A stretch of DNA of 22,651 nucleotides, from assembly GCA_021742025.1 (NCBI GenBank), contig JAIOWT010000008.1, positions 1 through 22,651 on the forward strand. The letters run 5' to 3'. A model generated the notes under the pieces. It had not been told where the DNA came from, did no database searches, and was given only the letters and a program-made list of their open reading frames with translations. This document shows, piece by piece, positions 7,100 to 14,633 of this stretch. Every line of letters begins with the position of its first letter. Within the stretch, counting starts at the first letter, position 1. A program made the position numbers and the translations under genes. This stretch comes from Candidatus Nanopelagicales bacterium. GTDB lineage: Bacteria > Actinomycetota > Actinomycetes > S36-B12 > UBA5976.

Positions 7100-9265
7100 T
7101 TACGGAATCGCGTTAACCACTTTTAAGGTGACATTCGTCCCAGGTAACGACAACGATCCAACCGCAACTGACTGCTCCAGAACGTACAACGGCAAGGATG
7201 CATTCGAGCCTTCTTGTAATTCCAGAACTGGATTAAGTCCTAAGCCCTGCAAAATCGAAATCGCCTGATCAGATGGGGTTCCCATTAGGTCGGGAACACT
7301 AACTGGCGCGGTCGGATCAACTGGGGCAAGCGAAGGAGCCGCTGATGGCGATGGGCTTTCGGTTGGATTTGCCCCGTTTGGCTGACCTGAAGGTAGGCCA
7401 GGGAACGATTGCACAGGCAAGTCTTTAAGCGCGCCCTTCATGTATGAAGTAAAGATTCGCGCTGGATAAGAGCCACCAGTAACTGATGACATTCCGCCGG
7501 TTCCCGAAAGTGAAACAGGTTGGCCATCTGGTCCATCCTTAACAAACATCACAGCTGTTGCTAACTCAGGTGTGTAGCCAGCGAAAAGCGCTGACTTGTT
7601 GTCGTCAGTTGTTCCAGTCTTACCTGCGACTGGTCGCCCTAATGCTTTCGCAGCTCTACCTGTTCCAACTTGGACAACCTTTTGAAGTGCATAAGTAACG
7701 ATGTCGGCAACATCAGTACTAAATGCTTGAACTGGTTTTGGACTTAACTTATAAAGGGTTTCGCCTGAACCAGTGGTGATCGTCTTTATATATGCAGGCT
7801 CAACCTGCAGGCCACGGGAAGCAAACGTTGCATATGCTGCGGCAATGTCAACGACGTGTGGACTTGCAGTGCCCAGCGTGAATGCAAGGTTTGGCTCCAT
7901 GCCGACGGCGTCCGCAGGAATACCAGCGCGAATTGCAGCTTCAAGCACAGTTTCGCGTCCGACAGATTCTGCTAGTTCGACAAATGCTGAGTTGATTGAA
8001 CTTTCGGTTGCCTTAAGTAAGGTAACGCGATCACCGAATGACTGTCCGCCGTAATTAACTACGACGTAATTGTCGACCTTAGTTTTATTCTTTCCACTAA
8101 ATGCTGTGGACAGCGATGAACCATTTTCTATGCCAGCTGCCAATGTGAAGGCTTTGAAAGTGGAGCCAGCTTGTCCAATCATTTGCGTTGCATTATTAAG
8201 TTGATTCGCTAAGTAGTCCGCTCCGCCGTACATCGCAACCACTTCGCCAGTTTCTGGGCGCATTGATGCCACGCCTATTCTCAAACCTTCGATGTTTTCT
8301 TTAGGGCCTTCTTCAGCAACAGCTAGGACCATTGCATCCTGTGCTTGCTTATTAAAAGTAGTAACTACCCGGAGTCCGCCAAGGTTTATCAATTCTTCCG
8401 AGATCCCGTTTGTGTACATCGTTTGCCTGACCTGTTCGATCAGGTGACCTTGTGGACCAGAAAACGTTTGTATCGGAGGTTCGGTGTGGTACATCGGAAA
8501 CATAACTGAGGAGCGCTCATCTTGACTTAACCAACCTTGAGTCACCATGCCATCTAAGACATAGTTCCATCTTTGGGTTAATCCACTCAAGTTCTCCTCA
8601 GGTGATAACCCATTCGGTGCCTGAACAATTGCGGCAAGAAACGCAGACTCCGCAAGATTTAAGTCAAGCGCACGTTTTCCAAAATACAGATTTGCTGCGC
8701 TTTCAATTCCATAAGCGTTTCGACCAAAATAGATTGTGTTCATGTAGTCCGCAAGGATTTGATCCTTACTAATCAAAGTTTCAAGTTTGATTGACAGGAT
8801 AAGTTCTTTGGCTTTACGAGATAGTGTGCGCTCCTGAGTTAGGTAGGCATTTTTTGCGTATTGCTGAGTAATGGTAGAACCGCCACCAGCTCCTGCAGCT
8901 CCCATAACGTTTGTGACGATCGCCCGCGAAATACCTCGAATAGAAAAGCCGCCGTGATTGTAAAACTCACGATCTTCAGCAGCCAACATAGCTTGCTGTG
9001 AGACAACCGGGATCTCAGAAAAATCTACTGAGACTCGATTGGCGTCGCCTAGTCTTGCCAATTCAGTAACACCATCGTCGTAATACAAAATTGTGGTTTG
9101 GGCAGTTGCGATTTCACTGGCCTGTGGAATTGCAACAAACTTTATAGCAACAGCGATTGCTACTAATCCCGCTACGATTCCGAATACTGCAAGCAGCACG
9201 AGTTGCTTCAGTGAAGGAATAAAGCGCATGATGCCACGCTTGTTTTTGCGGGGATAGTTTGCCAT
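7100..9265 (-). CDS. Class A penicillin-binding protein (PonA-type transglycosylase/transpeptidase with PASTA domain)
   Basis: The 721-residue protein has a cytoplasmic N-terminus and one membrane anchor (about 20-45). A GT51 glycosyltransferase domain follows, with E97 in AAEDREFYNHGG, GGSTITQQYAKN, and RKAKELILSIKLE. The transpeptidase domain has S368-T-F-K371, S423-I-N425 and K549-T-G551. After a Pro/Ser-rich linker (about 620-655) comes one PASTA domain (about 656-718). All catalytic residues are present, so it should both polymerise glycan strands and cross-link peptides outside the membrane. It is the second gene after DUF5318 with a 4-bp gap. GAGGA lies immediately against the first ATG, unusually close, so initiation may be coupled to DUF5318 or begin at the ATG of residue 13. 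It converges on the racemase-like gene with a 7-bp gap. Confidence 0.96.
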   Translation of the reverse strand: MANYPRKNKRGIMRFIPSLKQLVLLAVFGIVAGLVAIAVAIKFVAIPQASEIATAQTTILYYDDGVTELARLGDANRVSVDFSEIPVVSQQAMLAAEDREFYNHGGFSIRGISRAIVTNVMGAAGAGGGSTITQQYAKNAYLTQERTLSRKAKELILSIKLETLISKDQILADYMNTIYFGRNAYGIESAANLYFGKRALDLNLAESAFLAAIVQAPNGLSPEENLSGLTQRWNYVLDGMVTQGWLSQDERSSVMFPMYHTEPPIQTFSGPQGHLIEQVRQTMYTNGISEELINLGGLRVVTTFNKQAQDAMVLAVAEEGPKENIEGLRIGVASMRPETGEVVAMYGGADYLANQLNNATQMIGQAGSTFKAFTLAAGIENGSSLSTAFSGKNKTKVDNYVVVNYGGQSFGDRVTLLKATESSINSAFVELAESVGRETVLEAAIRAGIPADAVGMEPNLAFTLGTASPHVVDIAAAYATFASRGLQVEPAYIKTITTGSGETLYKLSPKPVQAFSTDVADIVTYALQKVVQVGTGRAAKALGRPVAGKTGTTDDNKSALFAGYTPELATAVMFVKDGPDGQPVSLSGTGGMSSVTGGSYPARIFTSYMKGALKDLPVQSFPGLPSGQPNGANPTESPSPSAAPSLAPVDPTAPVSVPDLMGTPSDQAISILQGLGLNPVLELQEGSNASLPLYVLEQSVAVGSLSLPGTNVTLKVVNAIP

Positions 9266-9269
9266 TCCT

Positions 9270-9779
9270 CTATTTCAACACATCTCGAGGCTCTCGCGGT
9301 GGAGTGCGAGGCGCGCCATCTCCTAATACATATGACATGTGCAGATGATTCCAACCACAAGAACTACAAACTTCAACTACATAAACGCGGAAATGTCCAT
9401 ACTCGTAGGCTAAAACCTTTAATTCGCTTGTGGTTTTAACTCTTCCCGATAAGTAGCCAAGATCATCACCGAAGATGTACGTCACATGAACTAGTTCGCT
9501 CTTAGCGCACATCGGACAAATGCGTTCAGTGTTTTCCCCGTGATGCTTTGCTGCTCGCAATAGATATGGATCAGCATCACAAACTTGTTCTCGTAACAAT
9601 GCATCGTGTTTGATTTGTTCGAGCACTGCGCGACGAGCTAAAACGTAATCTAAAACATGGCGCGGACGAACCGGATCTGCTACATCCTCAGCCGGATATG
9701 GAATCGGGCGAGGAGGTTCCGAACTTACGCCGCCAGCCCGAATCCCGGAGATACTTTGATGCGATCCTGGCCTACTCAC
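9270..9779 (-). CDS. DUF5318 family protein (zinc-ribbon-like)
   Basis: The 169-residue protein has a 40-residue unstructured, proline-rich N-terminus. The DUF5318 domain follows (about 41-155): HVLDYVLARRA, VCDADPYLLRAAKH, then two cysteine pairs C88-x2-C91 and C138-x2-C141 that probably hold one zinc ion, ending in CGWNHLHMSYVLG. The function is not known. The family is actinobacterial and is typically found beside a class A PBP, padR and ino1, exactly as here. The GTG at 9779 was kept, despite adding residues before the domain, because a well-placed leaderless -10 box sits directly upstream. It is probably cytoplasmic, as there is no membrane segment. Confidence 0.85.
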   Translation of the reverse strand: MSRPGSHQSISGIRAGGVSSEPPRPIPYPAEDVADPVRPRHVLDYVLARRAVLEQIKHDALLREQVCDADPYLLRAAKHHGENTERICPMCAKSELVHVTYIFGDDLGYLSGRVKTTSELKVLAYEYGHFRVYVVEVCSSCGWNHLHMSYVLGDGAPRTPPREPRDVLK

Positions 9780-9785
9780 TTGACA

Positions 9786-9791
9786 ACCCTA
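9786..9791 (-). promoter_or_regulatory. Leaderless promoter -10 box of the DUF5318-PBP operon
   Basis: On the minus strand TAGGGT is followed by six bases (TGTCAA) and the GTG at 9779. It is one side of the divergent 143-bp region shared with padR. Confidence 0.5.
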
Positions 9792-9837
9792 TGGCCGTTG
9801 GGGTTTTGCGGTCGAAGTTAAGGCTGCCGGGCCAGAT

Positions 9838-9865
9838 TTGCTGGAAACTATCAACCGTGTATTAT
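9838..9865 (+). promoter_or_regulatory. Probable promoter of padR-ino1
   Basis: TTGCTG (9838-9843) and TATTAT (9860-9865) are separated by 16 bp and would start transcription near 9872, inside the palindromic operator. The -10 is a good match and the -35 is weak. Confidence 0.45.
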
Positions 9866-9866
9866 T

Positions 9867-9891
9867 TGGATGTATCAGTTTGATACATCCA
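9867..9891. promoter_or_regulatory. Perfect 25-bp inverted repeat, likely PadR operator
   Basis: Arms TGGATGTATCA and TGATACATCCA (11 bp each, no mismatch) flank the centre GTT. Within it lies an ATGT...ACAT dyad, the type bound by PadR-family repressors, although the spacing (11) is longer than the classic 8. It overlaps the predicted transcription start of padR and lies 31 bp before its ATG. This is the expected place for autorepression, which would also control ino1 and possibly the divergent DUF5318-PBP operon. Confidence 0.75.
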
Positions 9892-9922
9892 GTTATCCTA
9901 ATTTTTCGGGGTTGGAGGCGCT

Positions 9923-10504
9923 ATGTCCGCAAGATCGCAGGCTCTCGAGCTAGCAATTCTTGGCGTTCTGGCCCAAACCCCACAGCATGGTTATGAACTT
10001 AGAAAGCGCTTGATTTCGGTGCTTGGGCTCTTTAGCACCATTTCTTATGGCGCTTTGTACCCAACACTTAAGTCGTTAGTTGAGCGCGGACTCCTTGTTG
10101 AACAGGATGAAGTTGGTACTGGGAAGTATCCAAAGCGGGCTCGAATTACATACGCCTTAACCGACGCCGGCCGAACCCACTTCAATGCCTTAGTCGCGGA
10201 TAGCGGACCTGGTGCGTGGGATGACGATACCTTCGCAGTTCGAATGTCGCTATTTGGTCAAACCGAAGTGAGCACTCGGATTCACATTCTGCAGGGGCGT
10301 CGTAGCCGCGTGGAAGAACGATTGGCAAACCTTCAATCAAATTTATCTAAAGGTCGGGAACGTTTAGATTCTTACACTTTAGAACTTCAACAACATGGCC
10401 TAGATGCGCTCGAGCGTGAAGTGCGTTGGCTAAATGAACTTATCTCGCGAGAACAAGCGCAAGGCACCGCAGGTGGCAGCAACTCGCAAGTTAATAACAA
10501 GTAA
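9923..10504 (+). CDS. PadR family transcriptional regulator
   Basis: The 193-residue protein has the PadR winged-helix domain at about residues 5-90 (LELAILGVLAQTPQHGYELRKRL, then YGALYPTLKSLVERGLL). A helical C-terminal dimerisation region follows (about 110-180), rich in charged residues (RRSRVEERLANLQSN). It is most likely a dimeric repressor of the padR-ino1 operon, acting at the palindrome just upstream; the ligand is unknown. It starts at an ATG behind GGAGG. ino1 follows after 39 bp in the same direction. The padR-ino1-DUF5318-PBP neighbourhood is conserved in actinobacteria, including mycobacteria, which suggests a shared theme of envelope lipid and wall synthesis. Confidence 0.92.
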   Translation: MSARSQALELAILGVLAQTPQHGYELRKRLISVLGLFSTISYGALYPTLKSLVERGLLVEQDEVGTGKYPKRARITYALTDAGRTHFNALVADSGPGAWDDDTFAVRMSLFGQTEVSTRIHILQGRRSRVEERLANLQSNLSKGRERLDSYTLELQQHGLDALEREVRWLNELISREQAQGTAGGSNSQVNNK

Positions 10505-10543
10505 GACCGCAAGAAAAATTCACTGACAACTAGGAGGCTTACA

Positions 10544-11614
10544 GTGAGTGAAGTTAGAGTAGCGATCGTTGGCGTAGGTAACTGCGCATCATCGCTAGTA
10601 CAGGGCGTTGAGTATTACAAAGACGCCGATCCAAAGGCACAAGTTCCAGGACTTATGCATGTGCAATTCGGCGATTATCACGTTAAAGATGTGAAGTTTG
10701 TCGTTGCAATCGATGTTGATGCAAAGAAGGTTGGCCAAGATCTTTCGGACGCAATCTTTGCCAGCGAGAACAACACCATCAAATTCTCTGATGTACCGCC
10801 AACTGGAATTACAGTTCTTCGCGGCCACACATATGACGGACTTGGTAAGTACTACCGCGACATGGTTGTTGAATCAGATGACTCACCAGTTGATGTTGTT
10901 AAGGCGCTTAAAGATGCCAAGGTTGATGTTTTAGTTTGCTACCTTCCGGTTGGTTCGGAGGAAGCTGCCAAGTTTTATGCACAGTGCGCGATTGATGCAG
11001 GCGTTGGTTTCGTCAATGCGCTTCCAGTATTCATTGCTGGCACAAAAGAGTGGGCTGACAAGTTCACTGCCGCTGGTGTACCAATCGTTGGCGATGACAT
11101 CAAGAGCCAGGTTGGTGCCACAATCACTCACCGCGTTCTTGCGAAGCTATTTGAAGATCGTGGCGTAACCGTTGATCGCACCTACCAACTCAATGTTGGC
11201 GGAAACATGGACTTCATGAACATGCTTGAACGCGATCGTTTGGAATCAAAGAAGATTTCAAAGACTCAGTCTGTGACGTCACAATTGCGCGACAAGATCG
11301 ATCCGCGCAATGTCCACATTGGCCCAAGTGATTACGTGGCTTGGCTTGATGATCGCAAATGGGCCTTTGTTCGTCTAGAGGGTCGCGCATTTGGCGATGT
11401 ACCGTTGAGCCTTGAGTACAAGTTGGAAGTTTGGGATTCGCCAAACTCTGCTGGTGTAATCATTGATGCAATACGTGCTTGCAAGATCGCGAAAGATCGT
11501 GGCATCGGTGGTCCAATCCTGAGTGCATCAAGCTACTTCATGAAGAGCCCACCAGTTCAGTACGACGACACCAAATGCCGTCAAGAAGTTGAAGACTTCA
11601 TTGCTGGAAAATAA
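10544..11614 (+). CDS. ino1: Inositol-3-phosphate synthase
   Basis: The 356-residue protein is a short, actinobacterial-type myo-inositol phosphate synthase. An NAD-binding start [16 protein letters not shown] (6-21) is followed by [46 protein letters not shown] and [16 protein letters not shown] with [14 protein letters not shown], the catalytic lysine region. It converts glucose-6-phosphate to inositol-3-phosphate using NAD. In actinobacteria this feeds phosphatidylinositol lipids and mycothiol. The start is a GTG with a canonical AGGAGG site six bases upstream. It is the second gene of the padR operon, and a strong terminator follows about 80 bp after its stop. Confidence 0.97.
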   Translation: MSEVRVAIVGVGNCASSLVQGVEYYKDADPKAQVPGLMHVQFGDYHVKDVKFVVAIDVDAKKVGQDLSDAIFASENNTIKFSDVPPTGITVLRGHTYDGLGKYYRDMVVESDDSPVDVVKALKDAKVDVLVCYLPVGSEEAAKFYAQCAIDAGVGFVNALPVFIAGTKEWADKFTAAGVPIVGDDIKSQVGATITHRVLAKLFEDRGVTVDRTYQLNVGGNMDFMNMLERDRLESKKISKTQSVTSQLRDKIDPRNVHIGPSDYVAWLDDRKWAFVRLEGRAFGDVPLSLEYKLEVWDSPNSAGVIIDAIRACKIAKDRGIGGPILSASSYFMKSPPVQYDDTKCRQEVEDFIAGK

Positions 11615-11653
11615 CTGCAAGAAAGTTAACTGCAGGAAAACAAAATTCTAGAA

Positions 11654-11684
11654 CCGTTACGCAACGGGTGTAATTAACACAAAA
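11654..11684 (+). other. Two small hairpins in the ino1 3' untranslated region
   Basis: CCGTT-ACGC-AACGG (11654-11667) and GTGT-AATTA-ACAC (about 11668-11680) lie between the ino1 stop and the terminator. Two near-copies of TAACTGCA(A/G)GAAA directly follow the stop codon. They may stabilise the mRNA end; the stems are short and could be chance. Confidence 0.3.
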
Positions 11685-11695
11685 GCGGCCTCCTT

Positions 11696-11737
11696 AACTA
11701 AGGGCTCCTAGTGCAAACTAGGGGCCTTTAGTTTTTT
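11696..11737 (+). terminator. Rho-independent terminator of padR-ino1
   Basis: A 16-bp stem (arms 11696-11711 and 11718-11733, with two G-T wobbles) has the loop TGCAAA and ends in a run of six T (11732-11737). It separates ino1 from the MFS gene. Confidence 0.93.
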
Positions 11738-11784
11738 CAACTTCTGCTTTCGCGTGCCATTCATTTTGGCTAATTGGAGGTAAC

Positions 11785-13137
11785 GTGAATTATGTGAATC
11801 GACCAAGTGTTAAGTCCTTCTCGGTCTTGCGACATGCCAATTCACGTGAATTACTTGCAGTACGAATTTTTGGTCAAGCGGGCGATGGTCTACTTCAAAC
11901 TGCATTAGCAACCTTTGTTTTGTTCTCACCACAACGTGAATCAGATCCTCGAAAGATTGCTTTGGCATTTGGCATTTTGCTTTTGCCATATTCAATTGTC
12001 GCTCCCTTTGTCGGGGTCTTCATCGATCGCTGGTCCCGTCGCACGATTTTGATTCGTGCCAACATGCTGCGCGTCGTAACAATGATTGCAATTGCTGTAG
12101 TTATTGCCAGTAGTTCAGCCAGCCTGATCCTTGCAGTCCTTGTCTTGATCAGTCTTGGTGTGAATAGATTCGTGCAAGCTGCATTGTCGGCTTCGCTTCC
12201 CCATGTGGTTGATGGAGATGACTTAGTCCCAGCTAACGCACTCTTTCCTACCTTGGGAACTACTGCAGCCTCGGTAGCCGCAGCCCTAGGCATTGCTACG
12301 CAAAACATTTTGGAAAACTCTGATGCAGTTAATGCTGGTTTAGTTATCGCCGGTTCAGTACTTGCAGGTATTGCTTCATTGATTGCGATTCGAATTACAC
12401 CAAAGGATATTCTTGGACCTTATCTAGTTGAATCAGCAATGCGCGACGAATTTAGAAATGCAGTGTCGGGACTAGTTGCTGGTTTCAAGTACATGGTTCG
12501 TTCAGGTCGAGCACTAAGCAGCATGACTGCTGTCGCGTTGCAAAGATGGGCATTTGGGGCTTTAACGGTTCATGCGCTTTTACTCTCGCGCAATTCTTGG
12601 CATACCGCTACGACTGCCGATCAAGCGGTATTAGATTTTGGACTTTGTGCTGGCGCTGCGGCAACCGGTGCATTTACCGCGGCAATCCTGAGCACGTTCT
12701 TGCTTAGTGATCGCACTGATAAATCAAAATCTGGCTCTGATGTTTCGCCACATCGCCAAGTGCACTTGATTGCAGCAATGACACTAGCTACTGGGGTTAG
12801 CGTTCTGACTAGTTTTGTTGGTTATCAAGTGGGAACTTTGCCAGCTATCTGTGCCACTGCTGCCACGCTAGGTTTTGCTGGCCAGTTATTGAAGATCAAT
12901 GCTGACACCACCATTCAGCGAACCATTGATGATGCTCATCGCGGCCGGGTATTTTCCATATTCGACATGATGATAAATATTTCTTTGGTGTTAGGTATAA
13001 CGAGTTACGCCCTGATTGAAGGTATTAGAGAGAATGTAAACGTCGCTGCTTCATACACTGTTGTGTTGCTGAGTTGCAGCACTAGCTTGGCATTCTTTTT
13101 ACTTAGAAAATACCGCGCGAACGTCACTTCACTTTAG
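11785..13137 (+). CDS. MFS-family transporter
   Basis: The 450-residue protein is very hydrophobic, with about 10-12 predicted membrane helices. The MFS loop motif between helices 2 and 3 is visible as GVFIDRWSRRTILIRA (about 76-91). It resembles the drug/metabolite efflux type of MFS, but the substrate and direction cannot be told. The GTG start follows TTGGAGG with four bases of spacing. A second GTG three codons on is an alternative. The 3' end overlaps the convergent CCA-adding enzyme gene by 4 bp (TAG on plus, TAA on minus), leaving no room for a terminator. MFS genes occur near ino1 and cca in other actinobacteria too. Confidence 0.88.
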   Translation: MNYVNRPSVKSFSVLRHANSRELLAVRIFGQAGDGLLQTALATFVLFSPQRESDPRKIALAFGILLLPYSIVAPFVGVFIDRWSRRTILIRANMLRVVTMIAIAVVIASSSASLILAVLVLISLGVNRFVQAALSASLPHVVDGDDLVPANALFPTLGTTAASVAAALGIATQNILENSDAVNAGLVIAGSVLAGIASLIAIRITPKDILGPYLVESAMRDEFRNAVSGLVAGFKYMVRSGRALSSMTAVALQRWAFGALTVHALLLSRNSWHTATTADQAVLDFGLCAGAAATGAFTAAILSTFLLSDRTDKSKSGSDVSPHRQVHLIAAMTLATGVSVLTSFVGYQVGTLPAICATAATLGFAGQLLKINADTTIQRTIDDAHRGRVFSIFDMMINISLVLGITSYALIEGIRENVNVAASYTVVLLSCSTSLAFFLLRKYRANVTSL

Positions 13138-14573
13138 GTTTGTGAATTCCACCAAGTTGTAAGGCGTTCAATCGCTTGTTCTCTTGTCAGTGGTCCTTCA
13201 TCTAGTCGAACTTCTAACAAGTAGTTGTATGCCTTACCAACCATTGGACCCGAAGGCACATCGAGTATCGCCATGATGTCGTTGCCGTCTAAGTCAGGTC
13301 TGATCGAATTCAATTCTTCCTGCTCGGCCAAAATTGCAATTCGATCTTCCAGATCGTCGTACGTCGCAGCAAGAATTGCAGCTCGTCTGGGATTTCTTGT
13401 TGTGCAATCTGCTCGAGTCAATTTGTGCAGACGTACTAATTCATCGCCCGCATCTCTGACATATCTGCGCACTGCTGAATCAGTCCACTGTCCTTGTCCA
13501 TAACCATGGAAACGCAAATGAAGTTCAGTAAGTTTGCAGACTGCATCAATTACCTCAGTTGGGTAGCGCATTGCCGTCAAACGCTTGCGCGCAATCTTTG
13601 CGCCAACAACTTCGTGATGATGAAAACTAACTCCTCCGCCTGATTCAAATCTGCGGGTCTTTGGTTTGCCGATGTCATGTAGAAGTGCAGCCAATCGCAA
13701 AACTAAATCTGGTTCGCAATTAGGAACGTGCGTTGTTTCCAAGTCAATAGCTTGCTGTAACACAATCAGGCTGTGTTCATAGACGTCTTTATGTTTATGG
13801 TGTTCGTCTATTTCAAGTTGCAAAGCAGGCAGTTCGGGAATCACATACTCAGCAAGCTTTGTGCCCTCCAAGATTTCAAGTCCAACGGCTGGATGACTTC
13901 CCATTATCAATTTGCTGAATTCGTCTCTGACTCTTTCTGCGGAAACAATCTTTATCCGATCTGACATTTCAGTTGCAGCTAACAAAACATCAACAACCGG
14001 TGTGAAACCTAATTGACTGGCAAATCTTGCTGCTCGCATCATGCGCAATGGGTCATCTGAAAAAGATAGTTCTGGTTCTCGGGGTGTGCGAATGACACGT
14101 TTACTTAAGTCATCGACTCCGCCAAAGGGATCTACAAAAGTAAGTTCAGGTAACTTCACTGCCATCGCGTTTATCGTGAAATCGCGCCGAACTAAATCCG
14201 CCTCAAGCGAGGTGCCAAAACTAACTTCTGGCTTTCGACTTTCATCACTATAAATCTCAGAGCGGTAAGTAGTAATTTCTACTTGAAAATCTTTTCGACG
14301 AGCGCCAACTGTGCCGAATGCAATTCCAATATCCCAAACCGTATCGGCCCACGGAGTCACCAGAGTTAGTATCTGCTCTGGATGGGCATTAGTTGTGAAA
14401 TCTAAGTCCGTAATTTCGCGGTTAAGAATTAGGTCGCGCACCGGTCCGCCAACAATTGCGAACTCAAAGCCGGCATTACTAAACAACTGTGCAAGCTCCA
14501 TGACATCTGACATTTGCCCAAGAGCCGCCGTTACGGTTCTTGTCGCTATTGCCTGTGGCGATGAGTTGTCCAT
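13134..14573 (-). CDS. cca: CCA tRNA nucleotidyltransferase
   Basis: The start is placed at the ATG at 14573 (479 residues, MDNSSPQAIA). The longer reading to 14657 would run across the promoter and start of the divergent gene. The nucleotidyltransferase domain has VGGPVRD (41-47), the metal-binding DLD (56-58), RRDFTINAMA (129-138) and DDPLRMMRAARFA (173-185), as in class II tRNA nucleotidyltransferases. An HD domain follows, with HDIGKP (299-304) and FHHHE. The enzyme adds or repairs the 3' CCA of tRNAs. The HD domain is common in actinobacterial versions and may give phosphatase activity. A TAGGCT box lies ten bases before the ATG, suggesting a very short leader. Confidence 0.95.
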   Translation of the reverse strand: MDNSSPQAIATRTVTAALGQMSDVMELAQLFSNAGFEFAIVGGPVRDLILNREITDLDFTTNAHPEQILTLVTPWADTVWDIGIAFGTVGARRKDFQVEITTYRSEIYSDESRKPEVSFGTSLEADLVRRDFTINAMAVKLPELTFVDPFGGVDDLSKRVIRTPREPELSFSDDPLRMMRAARFASQLGFTPVVDVLLAATEMSDRIKIVSAERVRDEFSKLIMGSHPAVGLEILEGTKLAEYVIPELPALQLEIDEHHKHKDVYEHSLIVLQQAIDLETTHVPNCEPDLVLRLAALLHDIGKPKTRRFESGGGVSFHHHEVVGAKIARKRLTAMRYPTEVIDAVCKLTELHLRFHGYGQGQWTDSAVRRYVRDAGDELVRLHKLTRADCTTRNPRRAAILAATYDDLEDRIAILAEQEELNSIRPDLDGNDIMAILDVPSGPMVGKAYNYLLEVRLDEGPLTREQAIERLTTWWNSQT

Positions 14574-14621
14574 AACATCACCTAGCCTAGATGTAATTGC
14601 CAAAAGTCCAATATTTGCAGG

Positions 14622-14627
14622 TATTCT
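14622..14627 (+). promoter_or_regulatory. Leaderless promoter -10 box of the DUF6049 gene
   Basis: TATTCT is followed by six bases (TACAAA) and the GTG at 14634. It lies in the 60-bp divergent space shared with cca and fixes the start of both the transcript and the protein. Confidence 0.55.
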
Positions 14628-14633
14628 TACAAA

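Noticed and set aside
11615..11784. A tRNA or small structured RNA in the ino1-MFS gap
   Set aside because: No cloverleaf or CCA end is present; the structure is explained by the terminator and two very short hairpins.
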